Shown here: in pieces, positions 13,585-23,872 of the stretch
Layout: every line of letters begins with the position of its first letter
How positions within the stretch are numbered: position 1 is the stretch's first letter
Origin: Panonychus citri
Taxonomy: Eukaryota; Arthropoda; Arachnida; Trombidiformes; Tetranychidae
Direction: 5' to 3'
NCBI RefSeq assembly: GCF_014898815.1
Contig: NW_026515433.1
Span: 1,014,501 to 1,078,500 of the forward strand
DNA: 64,000 nt
Program-made: the position numbers and the translations under genes
The notes under the pieces: model-generated
What the model was told of the DNA's origin: nothing
What the model saw: the letters and a program-made list of their open reading frames with translations, nothing else
The model's database searches: none

Positions 13585-16500
13585 TCTTTCTCTGTCCATT
13601 ATTCGTTATTTTATTCAGCTTCTTGTTTCATTAAGTTAATGGTTTCCTGCTGCCCCTTAGCCTCATCATCATACTTATCCTCATAGTCGTTCATAGTTAT
13701 ATTATTATATTTGAGGCCACTTTCTCCCGACAACTACTAGTACATCGACTACCGACCTAAACCAGACAGAATAACTTTTCAACTCTCTTCAACACCGTGA
13801 GTGCCTCAAGCCTTTTTATCATCATCATACTTTGTCCTTGTCAGAATCATGCTAATATTTGATCATCTTAATGATAATAAACATGATAATAATGTTAATT
13901 GTGATGATGACCATGATAATAATACAGGTAACAACAATCTAATAATTAGACTTGAAGTTATTGAAACTTTTATGCTTTCAAAGAAAAATTTCAAATCCAT
14001 TATTGGTTATTGGCCTTAAATTGTTTTATTACAGTTTACAATTTAATAAATCACTCAGTTAATTGTTTCACTGCAACCAATTAGTGACAATCATGACAAT
14101 TAATGAAAATTTAATTATTTTACACCATTTTTATGGATGTAATTGCTAATTAAACAATTAAATGAACCATTTTAATTGTTTTGATTGCTCGTTTTTATCA
14201 TGTTGTCTCTTGGTTTTTTTCATGTTTCGTTTAATTTGATTTGGTTTTTTCTTTGTGCTTTTTTCATCAATAATTTAATTAACTCTTGTATTCCGGAAGC
14301 TTACGATTTAATTGTAAGTGCGGATGTTTAATGATGATGATAATAATAATAAAACTATCATTTCGTTGATTAATTGTTATTTTTAATAGTTGTTGAAATG
14401 AACCTCACATTGTTTAAGTGACCTTAAGGTCTCATTAAATTGTGTTTCTTTCAACGTGTTGATACTTTGCCCATTTACAACATGTTGTTGTTTTAATCGT
14501 TTCGTTGGATTTCAATAACAATTAAGTAAATTAATCTTGTTAACAACAACCAACTGAGATGCTTGATAGTAATTATTTAAATTAAGGATTGAGTTTTTTT
14601 CTTTTTTTCTGGTTAATCAAGATCACAGAATCAAAGTGTCTACATTGAATTCATCAATCATAATTTTGTCGTTGTCGTTGGATTATTATCACGGGAAAAT
14701 GAGTTTTTTTTTAACATGGAATTGTTTACAATTAACTAATTGTGATTGTGCTTTTTCTTTGTATCCTCTAGGAATCTTTGGAACCCAAAAATATCAAATC
14801 GTATCCGGAAATCTCGAAAATGCGTTTAGATTAGTTAGTCACCGAGAAAAGGATGATGTCCTTTATCATGATCTTCAGGTAATTATCGTGATTAATAACA
14901 AGGAGGTTATTTATACGTCTCTCTCTCTCATTAATCCGATTTTGATTCGCAATTATAATCAAAACTGTGAGAAGAAAATGGATTAGTTGAGGTTAGAGAA
15001 CAGGAAAAAGAAAAAGAAAAAGGGTTAAGAGAGGATGAAGAAGGTGAGAGAGATGAGAGAGGTGAAGGGTGTAGTGGGTGGGAAGGATGAAAAGGATGAG
15101 AAGAAGATGAAGAAAGTGATTAAAAAGGAAAGGGTTGGTTAGAGAAAAAGAAAAGAAAGTGAAACTGAGTGAGAGCCTCGCCCATCATAAAGATGAATGA
15201 GATAACCACTAATTAAGAAAGTGATCGTTAATTAATTAGTTGATTGAGTGAATAAAATGCATTTGTAAAGAGTAGCATTGAGCGTAAACACCATCAAAGG
15301 GTTAAATTTGAAACAATTAGATGATTAGAGGTTATTATTTTCTTCTTGTAAATGGTTAAGTTTAATTAATTAATGATCTTTTCTTTTTTCTTTCGGTTGA
15401 CTCAGGTGAACGGAATATTAGACCGTGAATCCACTTCCTATTACACTTTAATTGTCGAGGCTTTGGATGGTGGGACACCCCCGCTCTCCAGTCAACTTCT
15501 GGTCAATATCAGCATTCTCGATGTTAACGATAACGAACCGATATTTACTCAATCGCGATACGTTGCGACGCTACTTGAGAATGCGACTGTTGGAACATCG
15601 ATCCTTCGTGTAACTGCCACCGATTCTGACGAAGGTTCAAATGGTAGGGTCGAATATTCATTGCCGACTAATCGAAGGCCAGGAACTGGAATTACCCTCA
15701 CCGAAGAAGCTTCCTACTTCGAGATTAACAAAGAAACTGGTTGGATTTACTTATCTCGTCCAGTTGATTTCGAATTGAAAGATTCACACGAACTGGTTGT
15801 TGTCGCTCGAGATTGTGGCCTTCAACCTCTCGAAACTTCGGCATTTGTTTCCATCAGCGTAGTTAATGTTAATGATAATCTGCCGACGATTGATCTATTA
15901 TTTCGAACCGAAGATGCTAAACCAATCGTTCCTGAAAATGTCAACATTGGTGATTTTATTTCGAGAATATTAATCAACGATTCGATTGGGTCTAATGGCT
16001 TAATATCGACGGCTGATTTCAATGGACCAACGACTTATACTTTTCCAGAGGATTGTTGTCATCGAAGCGAAAACATATTACGATTGGCATTGAATATTAG
16101 TCATGATCATTTCGATGTTAATTATCAGTTGAATGAAATATCGGGTCGAGAAAATATCTTCTCAATTAATTCGGAAAATGGTTTGATTGTGTTAATGGAA
16201 CCTTTTGATTTTGAGAAAACATCAGAGTACAAGTTGAATTTGACAGCGGCCATTTACTTACGAACATCAATCGGCCCTTTGACAATATCAAACTTTGATC
16301 GAATCGGTTCATCGGCTTCAATAAATTCCGAATCAAATCAAAAACCAATCAGAACAATTTCTAAAGTTTTCACTCTCAAAATCACCAATGTTAATGACGA
16401 AAGGCCAATTTTCACTCAATCGAATTACAATCGAGAGATCTCGGAATCAGTTTCTCCTGGGACATTGGTTACTACGATCGAAGCCAAAGATGCCGACGCA

Positions 16501-19500
16501 AATTCTGATCTTATGTACGTGATTCCCCCAGGGCACGAGGAGTACAAGTACTTTTCTATTGATCGGAAAACGGGCGCATTGAAAACACTCATATCTTTGG
16601 ATAGAGAAACTCGTGAGGTTCATCGGATTCCTATTTTTGTTTTCGATGACCATTATGTTCATGCAACTTCAACTGTGGTCAACGTGGTTCTACTTGACGT
16701 TAACGACAATCAACCGATATTTTCAAGTTTATCCCAATCAGTTAAGATTCTTGAAAACATTTCACCAGGAACCATTTTCCATACAATCATAGCTTCTGAT
16801 TTAGATACACAAACGCGATCGGTCAACTCCTCGGCCAATCAACCGTCCAGTCTTGAATATTCAATAATCAATGGTAATGATGACGGTAAATTTGGTATCA
16901 ATCGAGCCACTGGTCAGCTATCAACATTGTTACCTCTTGATCGTGAACGCAAATCTGGTTACAATTTAACAATTCAAGTGTCTGATTCACTTTACACCAA
17001 TCGATGCAATTTAACAATCGAGCTGATTGATGTTAACGACAATTCACCAATATTTGATAAATCAGTTTATAAAACTATTCTTAACGAATCACAATTAGCT
17101 AATTGTGATACAAGTGGAACAAGAGTTTTATCCGTTGTAAAAGTGAGAGCAGTTGATCCAGATTTAGATAATTCAATCTATTACACTATTTCGGCCTCGG
17201 GGTCACCTGAAGCGATGTATTTCACTATCGATCCAATTACTGGTCTAATTACAACTGATTGTGCGGCATTGGCTCAGGCTCGAAAAGCTAAATTAGTTAA
17301 TTTACCTGAAACCGATTATGCATCCTCAAGTCCGTCAAGTTTAACTCTCTCCTTTGATGTATTGGCCATTGATGTCGGAAGTTCACCTTATGCCACTCAC
17401 ACGAACAAAACAACGATTCAAGTGACAGTCGTAGATTTATCTGACTCGGATGCACCACGATTATCAAGCTACCCGACGATAATTGAAGTTTCTGAAAAGA
17501 GAGAAGATTTTAAAGTTGGAGCTGAAATCGGCCGGATAATTGTGGCCGAACAACGAACTCAATCAAAAGGCGAAAGTGCTAAAGATTCATCATTGAACTT
17601 CACAATTGTCGAAGAAGATACAAACATCCGATTCTCTGATTATTTCAATCTCGATCCTCGAACTGGTTCGATAACTGTCAAAAAACTGTCGACTCATAAT
17701 CATCATGAAGCTTTTGTTGAAGTTCGTAGAAATGGATCAACATTTCACTCTAACTCTAGTCCAGGTCATTTTATCTGGAGAAATATTATCGACATCAGCA
17801 ACTGATTCGAGTGCATCGACCAAACGAACACGACCTTCGATCCCATTTAATGTTTCACTTTTTGAAAATGTTCCTCTTGGAACCGAAGTTATTAATTTGA
17901 TGTCACGATATCGAACCTTTGGACAAAACGAGGAACGAACACCATTGAACGATTACCAGTTCCAATTCGCGTTCACTTCCGTAAATCAATCAACTTTCTT
18001 CTTGTACCCAGACACTGGAATCATCACCATCCGTAAATTGTTAGATTTTGAAACTGACCCTTCTCGAATTGAATTGGTAATTCTAGCACGAAAACGAAAC
18101 GCACCTTTTCAGAGCCAATGTTTTTCACCGTGACACTTTCTATGGTTAATGTTAACGATAACGCACCTCGATTCACTCAAGCTCATTATATTTCAACCGT
18201 TAGTGAAGGTGAATCAAGAGGTACTTTCGTTACCCAAATAAGTGCTCTTGATGTTGATAATGTGGACAGTTTAGTTGCATCTCGTGAATCGATTGACATG
18301 GAATCAAGTGGCAAATTGTCACCCGGTAAATCAACTGTAACTTATCATATTCTGGAAGGAAATCACGATAACGCATTTATCATCGATCCACCAGGATCGG
18401 GAATCGTTAAAACAAATATTGTTCTAGATCGGGAAATTCGAGATCATTATGTCTTAACGATAGTCGCCAATGATGAAGGTCCAACTGGACTATCTTCGGC
18501 TTCAAGGGACTCTCGTAATTTGGCCTCAGCATCATCTCAATTATCGTCACACTGTACCCTTGAAATTAATGTTATCGACATTAATGATAATGTACCAGTT
18601 TTTCCGCCCTATCAAGAGATTTCTGTCCTCGAAGATGCCGAAGTGGGTGCGACTGTTGCTTCTTTGACTGCAAATGATGTTGACACTTTTCCTCCACTAA
18701 CTTATTATCAAAAAAGATCTCATTTGGATGGATCAAGTGATAATATCGATGATCTATTTGACATTGGACTTTACACTGGACGGATAACCTTAAAATCGCG
18801 ACTTGATCAATTCCAGTCTCCATCAGTTACTTCATCATCGTCCCCGTCAACACCCAATCAATACAAAATTGCAGTTCTAGCCTCAGATTCACTCAACACC
18901 ATTGAAACTCAAGTTGTAATCAAAGTTAAACCAAAAAATATTTACCAAAGGCCACCCGTTTTTGAGCACGATTATTATTTTGTCCCAATTAAGGTGGATA
19001 CTCACCCGTGTGTTTTATCTGGATCAGTTAATTGTAAAATTGTTCAAGTTTCAACAAGTGAATCGGAAGAAGACATTTCAGATACTTTACCGCGTCTCAA
19101 GGTGACCTACAAATTAGCCGGTGGACCAAGTACATCGAAAGGCTTTTATATCGACTCATATACTGGCTCAATTTACAATAATCGAAGTTTATCTCGATTG
19201 GGTAAAGGTTCACCAACAGGTTCGATGTTTCAGTTGACGGTAATCGCAGGTTATACCAACGAAGCAGGAAGATTCATCTCAGGCCATAAAGCTAAAAGTT
19301 CCGTTTTAATCGTGATTCCTGGAGGAATTAATATCACTAATAGTTCATTTCAATGTCGGCCCTTTCAGATCAGAATTCGAGGGATGAACAAACAAATTAT
19401 TCGATTTCGGTGAAAAGAGATTCAATTGATCAAATTCTCCTCAAATTGGATCGATTCAAATCTGAAACTTTCACACTGACCAATGGAAATACGGATCGAG

Positions 19501-22241
19501 CTTTCGCTCTAATTAGAGGCAACGAATTAATTATGACCAAAAAACCAACTCGAAGTGAATATAAATTGACGATTTTCCGATATTCAGCGGAAACTGAAAT
19601 GATGGACGAAAACAGTAATCACCCGATAACTTTAACCGTCAACATTAAAGTCCAAATGGACGAATCTGGAAATACAACAACGGCTTTTAAATCTCAGATC
19701 TTTTCCGTGTCCATCAGCGAGACTTCGCTTCCAGGTCATCAGGTTATATCAGTTCGCTCCGATTCTGACCATTTATCATCTTATCGATACTCGATTTACT
19801 CTGGTAACGAAATGAATGCTTTTAAAATCGACGAAGTGACCGGCATCATAACAATCAACAAATCAATCGATTATGAGACTAAACGTTTCCATCAACTGAC
19901 CATAATGGCCAAACCATTTTTCGGTTCACACAACAAAACGGACTTTTGTTTGGTCAATATTGAGATTTTGAATGAGAACGCCAATAGACTTAAACTCGGT
20001 TTACAATCTTACAAGATAATCGTTGATGAAAATACACCAATCGGTACTCCCGTCGTGAAGATAATGGCCTCTGATTCTGATATGTCATCGCTTAACTACA
20101 CTTTCTTACCTTCGATTGATGGCCTTGCACCTTTCGGTTTTGATTCTCGTTCTGGTTACATCGTCACCACGGACACTATAGATTATGAGTCCCTAGTGTC
20201 CAGTTATTCACCAGCACCGCCGACATTTAAAATGATTTTGAAAGCTGTTGAAACGGCAAAAAGTTCAGCTGAAGTTTTAATCGAGGTTTCGATTGCATCG
20301 GTCGATGAATATCCGCCAAGGTTTACCTCAGAACGTTATGATTTCAAAGTGACCACTTCCTATGGCATTTCAACTGTAATTGTTGGACAGATATCGGCAA
20401 CCGACGGTGATCTTGGACCCGATGGTCAAGTCGTCTACTCAATCCGAAGCTCATCTCCACCCGGAGCAGCTAAAAAGTTTTCCGTAAATTCAACCACTGG
20501 TTTAATAACAATTACCACCGCTGTTGTTGATAAAATTCCTCCTCATTTCACTTCTTTGGTTGTTTCCGCTTCCTCAGGCCGAGCGGGTTCACTCAACTCA
20601 TTGACTCGAATAGCGATTAATTTAATTCTTACCGGTGATAAATTGTCGAATGATATTTCCCAATCAGGGTAAGTTAAAACTCTTCGACACTTTGATTGTC
20701 TTCTGATTAGATATTAATGTTTTTCTTTTTACGGTAATTTCAGGCCACTTTATGATGGATCAAATTTCAACTCGTCGACACCTTCAGTATCATCATTACC
20801 TGTTTGGGTCATGTTTTTGATTATCAGTCTATTCTTGATAACTTGTGTCCTGTTTGTCGCCATTTTTGCCATTCGATCACATCTTTTTGAACAATCATCT
20901 GGATCGGGTCATCACCACCATCGTCATGCTACTGGACATCATCATCAATCCTTCATGACAACATCAGCATTGGCATCTATTGTCCCCGGTGTCGGAACTT
21001 TACTTCGTAAAATTGATGCTGCTCGAGGTTCTTCCGGTGAAGGTTGTACTCATATTGGTAACACGACCATCGACTCAATGAACGACACGTCCACTACTTA
21101 TGATCACGCATCATTTCAAGGTTTACATTTAGTCAATCATCATCATGGTCATGCAGCGTCTTACTTGACTTCAGGTCAACATAACTCACTTCCTCCTTGT
21201 TATAATGAGGTTAATAGTTTGGTCGCATCAGGATCAACGCCGAGAGGTTTAGCTAATCGACCAGGAAATGGTATCCACGGAGAAGGTAATTCAGCTTCGT
21301 CTGGACGTGGGTCAGCAGAAGAAGACGAGGTTGAAGGTGATCTGGATGGAGTCGATGAAGAGGTTCGAATGATTAATGAAGGTGATGGTTATCATACTTT
21401 TGGTATTGATAATTTAGGTCCAACTGATGAACACGAACTTATACCAAGCACAGCCGAGTATCTCGCTCGTCTTGTTATATTTGATCCCGATGTCGCAGTT
21501 CGAGAAGATGATGTTGACACTCTTGCAGAAGAAGTTCAAAGTAAAGCAGGAAGTGAATCAAAGGGATTCATGACTCGATCTAAATCAGGACTTTCGACTT
21601 CAAGTCTTCGTGATAGAAAACAACTTCGTCGACCACCAATAATACCTCCGATCGTCGATGAAAGCGAATGGAATGACCTATCATGTATCGAAGAGGAGCT
21701 TTCCGATGCTTACAGTTGGGACTATTTAGCCGATTGGGCTCCACAATATCAACCATTGGCCAATGTTTACACCGAGATTGCGACTTTAAAAGGCGCAATT
21801 CATTACGATAATACAATCGGCAGTTCATCGAGTGGACTTTCAGATTCACCCGCTTACATGAGAACCAGTTCAACCCCCGCTGGTGATGATAATAACCATG
21901 AAACAAACTCTCTTCATAGCCATTCAACAACCGGATCAAAAAGATCGGCTGCTCATTTGACCCTCCCGTCAACCTCCTCAGGTCATCATCGTCATCATCC
22001 TCTTTCAAACAATCGACTCTCAACACTTGACACACGAGGTTCAATTCCGCCTCATGAAAGTTCATCTTCGGTCTCAAACGGATCAGCATTCATACCTTTC
22101 GGTAATCGACACTTATCAACCAATGATGGATTTCCCTGTGATAATAGATTAAAAGGAATCGCCAGCGATTCATCGAGCGATGCGTCAACAGCGACCGCAG
22201 TTTTCGTAGATAATGATTCATCTGATCAATTGCGAATCTAA
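1863..22241 (+). CDS. ds: Dachsous-like atypical cadherin (four exons, about 2,535 residues)
   Basis: Single-pass giant cadherin. The family acts at the cell surface in Fat-Dachsous planar polarity and growth signalling. Exons read from frame and splice sites: 1863-2601, 14772-14878, 15406-20668, 20744-22241; the joins give continuous cadherin sequence with intron phases 1, 0 and 2. A hydrophobic signal segment spans residues 52-70 after a long N-terminus, so a later Met (1923) could be the true start. About 16 EC repeats follow, marked by DSNDNAP, DVNDNEP, NVNDNLP, DVNDNQP, DVNDNSP, NVNDNAP and DINDNVP linkers; later repeats are divergent. A TM segment lies at about 20808-20875. The tail carries EVRMINEGD and YSWDYLADWAPQYQPLANVY, which I recall as Dachsous-type tail motifs. 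Dachsous usually has about 27 EC repeats, so this one looks short. Exon 3 changes frame three times (near 17726-17790, 18115-18130, 19345-19385). The ds assignment is less certain than the cadherin call. Confidence 0.8.
4918..4978. repeat. CATCCT/TCATCT-type microsatellite
   Basis: Tandem CATCCT, CCTCAT and CATCTT hexamers inside the cadherin first intron; no coding role is seen. Confidence 0.8.
6131..6568 (-). CDS. nested secreted Gly/Met-rich protein with polybasic site
   Basis: A 145-residue frame in antisense orientation inside the cadherin first intron. Residues 1-23 look like a signal peptide (LTSLSLIILSSIGSILS). Residues 27-80 are Gly/Met/Pro/Tyr-rich with two poly-Gly runs, 83-112 are acidic, and 123-128 are KRRRRR, a furin-type processing site, followed by a 17-residue tail. 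This architecture fits a secreted structural protein or a precursor; the family is not recognised. A TATA-like element lies about 130 bp upstream. A good donor (CAG/GTATGT at about 6156-6151) sits in the last codons, with an acceptor near 6078; splicing there would replace the tail end and stop almost at once, so the C-terminus is uncertain. The sharp change from surrounding AT-rich DNA to ordered Gly codons supports coding. Confidence 0.65.
   Translation of the reverse strand: MIYPKNLTSLSLIILSSIGSILSQYMPYSPMSGPMGGGGGGGAPGMYSGPGMYGGGGGGGMSAYSMPNMPGGMSPGMMPMDGASNDEEAEGDGGDDGYYTTEYAGDGEDDAVNESMAESYATKRRRRRSIDQIIRPYRYVQQYDY
6696..6705 (-). promoter_or_regulatory. TATA-like box of the nested gene
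   Basis: On the minus strand this reads TATAAATAAT. A TCAATC initiator-like word with its A at about 6674 lies roughly 31 bases downstream, the usual spacing. The ATG at 6568 would then have a 5' UTR of about 105 bases. Position and spacing only; no expression evidence. Confidence 0.35.
10819..10883 (+). repeat. GATGAA microsatellite
   Basis: About ten tandem GATGAA-type hexamers within the cadherin first intron. Confidence 0.9.
13547..13577 (+). repeat. CT dinucleotide microsatellite
   Basis: An uninterrupted CT run followed by an imperfect CTTT tract, in the first intron. Open frames across it are artefacts of the repeat. Confidence 0.9.
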
Positions 22242-22497
22242 TAGATCAGATTAATCGAAACTTATTTTCGTGATCAACTTATTAATAATTCTAGTCTCAA
22301 GATAACTTTCAGTTAAACTGCAAAGTGTAAATTGCCTTATAATTAAATATTCATCGTCTTTCCTAAATCCATTTGAATATCACAATCATACAGTTGTATT
22401 TCAATTCATCATCATCAAAATAAATTCACACTTTTTGTAGTATTTATTACAATTAAATAAAATAATCTCTCGAGTGTTAAGAAAGTTTTTCAAACTT
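22242..22497. other. convergent 3' region (cadherin and SLC22 exon copy)
   Basis: Short AT-rich spacer between the cadherin stop at 22241 and the stop codon of the SLC22 exon copy on the other strand. A plus-strand AATAAA at 22419-22424 may end the cadherin transcript, and a minus-strand AATAAA (22443-22448) would serve the SLC22 exon. From 22264 onward this is the left copy of the 434-bp direct repeat. Confidence 0.5.
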
Positions 22498-22697
22498 TTA
22501 TTCAACAGTTTTCATATTAGCTTCATCTTCACTGTCTTCGTCGTCGTTATTATCAAGACAATCATCTTCATATTGAGTGAGAAGCATTTGTTCAACTGTA
22601 TCCGGCATTTCAACCCCTTTGGTCTCAGGTAACACAATAACCGAAAGCGCCGCAATCGTGGACGGTACTGATAACCAAATGAAAGTGACCTTTAAGC
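22264..22697 (+). repeat. left copy of 434-bp host direct repeat
   Basis: This segment is repeated in the same orientation at 35338-35771 (offset 13074). Reading the two side by side I found one mismatch (C at 22307, T at 35381). It contains the cadherin/SLC22 intergenic DNA and nearly all of the last SLC22 exon, so it is host sequence, not a transposon end. It bounds the mobile-element island on the left. Confidence 0.9.
22498..22697 (-). pseudogene. orphan last exon of an SLC22-type transporter
   Basis: It encodes the end of an SLC22 transporter, from SLKVTFIWLSVPS through LPETKGVEMPDTVEQM to the acidic tail and stop, identical in protein to the last exon of the gene at 35572-37434. Homology stops 13 bases short of the exon's splice acceptor, where unrelated repeat DNA begins. 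The open frame continues to 22773 only by reading into that repeat. No other SLC22 exon lies nearby, so this is a fragment left by the event that made the 434-bp repeat. Confidence 0.85.
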
Positions 22698-22707
22698 TGG
22701 TTGAATT

Positions 22708-22773
22708 ATTCTGAGCATTTAAACAATCAATTGATTCTAATTGTGATTTACAATATGATGAAAATATTATCAA
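22708..22773 (+). repeat. 66-bp direct repeat, left copy
   Basis: Matches 23783-23848 with only about two to three differences. The two copies flank the first TIR element, the left one separated from it by 29 bases. A related inverted piece lies at 32060-32089 next to the mariner remnant. Confidence 0.8.
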
Positions 22774-22802
22774 CTCGAAACAATTAGTTTCTGGTTGATC
22801 AT

Positions 22803-23782
22803 ATTGTGAGGAGATAAATTTGATTAAGATGATTTCCTTTGCTCTTCGTTCGGTGTAGAATGATTTAAAACAATATTTCGGCTGGTGGAAGGTGTATCGT
22901 CATGTAGAATAGGGTTTTCTCCTGTATCTAAACGCTCATGGGTGATGATGTATAAATTTATCAATTCGTTGAAAGTCAAACCTGAAAATATAAGTTGTTG
23001 CATAAACTCTATTTGTTGATTACTAAACCTCATCACTAAGTTCCAGATCAGCTAATTCTTCGTCCAGTATTAGTTCCAGAAACCAGTCTTCGGGTCCAGT
23101 TATTGATAAGTGATGCAGAATCAGACGAGATTGGAGGTGATGCCGGATTTGGGGAAACTGGGGGCACACAAAGATGGTGGTGAACACCAAATATTTAAAA
23201 TAAAACTTCTTAAGAATAAAACTTCTTAAGAGAAGTTTAGCACAGAGAGAGAGAGAAAGAAAAACAACTATGTGTTGATGTTGATGGTGGCAATGTTGGA
23301 CTGTAAATGACTTCGCAACCCTCTGTCTTTCTCTCTTTCTCTTTTATAGCCAATTCGGTCCATTGCGAAAGAGAAAAGACAGAGCAAAAGAAAGAGGTTT
23401 GACCCCCCAAACAAAGAGAAAGAAAGAGTCTCTTTCTTATGGCCCCAAAGTTAATTGGATGCGATCTTAAACATTTCCTGCTTTTCCCTAGAGAGATGGT
23501 CATTTATAATGTCCACCTTTCCTAATGCTTTCTCTCCCTCCTAAAAGTAATTTAGTTTTCCTGCTTAATGTAGAAATGGTAAAGTCATAAAGAAGTTAAT
23601 TTCCCTGGAGAGAGGAGGAGTAAAGCTACATACATTTACTTCTCCTCTCTTGCCAATGATAATCAAAATTAATAGGTTTTTGGGAGGAAAAACTCCCAAA
23701 TAAAAATAATAACATTGGGGTGAGAAGGGAGGTTATGATACCTTTGTGTGTGCTAATATCTTGACTTTTATCCCCTCACAAT
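22803..23782 (+). mobile_element. TIR element, copy 1 (980 bp)
   Basis: Starts ATTGTGAGGAGATAAA and ends with the inverse of ATTGTGAGGGGATAAA, so the ends are imperfect terminal inverted repeats. Inside, on the minus strand, are the two small overlapping frames also found in copy 2 (28851-30384), followed by a purine/pyrimidine-rich half containing a shared GAAAGAGAAAAGACAGAG block. No transposase is present, so the element would be non-autonomous or encode unknown functions. The superfamily is not assigned; no clear target duplication adjoins the ends. Confidence 0.65.
22824..23036 (-). CDS. small conserved ORF b of the TIR element, copy 1
   Basis: About 70 residues starting MRFSNQQIEFMQQLIFSG and containing DTPSTSRNI. 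It matches the frame at 28879-29082 in copy 2 at many positions (MRFSN-QIE-M, LI-LYI-T--RL, DTPSTSR), so two diverged copies have both kept it open. Its start overlaps the end of a second conserved frame: about 23028-23126 on the minus strand ends in GPEDWFLEL then an acidic run. A two-protein overlap or one product made by ribosomal frameshifting are both possible. The function is unknown. Confidence 0.45.
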   Translation of the reverse strand: MMRFSNQQIEFMQQLIFSGLTFNELINLYIITHERLDTGENPILHDDTPSTSRNIVLNHSTPNEEQRKSS

Positions 23783-23848
23783 ATTCTGAGCATTGAAACA
23801 ATTAATTGATTCTAATTGTGATTTACAATATGATGAAAATATTATCAA
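23783..23848 (+). repeat. 66-bp direct repeat, right copy
   Basis: Begins immediately after the right end of TIR element copy 1 and repeats 22708-22773. See the left copy. Confidence 0.8.
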
Positions 23849-23872
23849 TATTTCAATGACGAGCTGACTAAA

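Larger units (their letters stand above)
2602..14771 (+). other. giant first intron of the cadherin gene
   Basis: The intron runs from the GTAAGT donor after 2601 to the CTCTAG acceptor before 14772, about 12.2 kb, while the other introns of this gene are 527 and 75 bp. Apart from the antisense gene at 6131-6568 I see no supportable coding gene. It holds CT, CAT and GAT microsatellites and much AT-rich sequence with recurring CAATTA/TAATTG words. Long first introns often hold enhancers; that role here is inference. Confidence 0.75.

Noticed and set aside
18077..18114. 36- or 38-bp intron in the cadherin exon 3
   Set aside because: The 36-bp form keeps the wrong frame, and the 38-bp form deletes residues that fit the cadherin consensus; a missing T explains the data better.
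21580..22089. 169-residue minus-strand frame
   Set aside because: It lies opposite the cadherin cytoplasmic-tail exon, which has clear homology; a shadow frame.
22498..22773. 91-residue frame as an independent gene
   Set aside because: Its C-terminal part is the duplicated SLC22 exon and its N-terminal part is read-through into a 66-bp repeat; no start or promoter.
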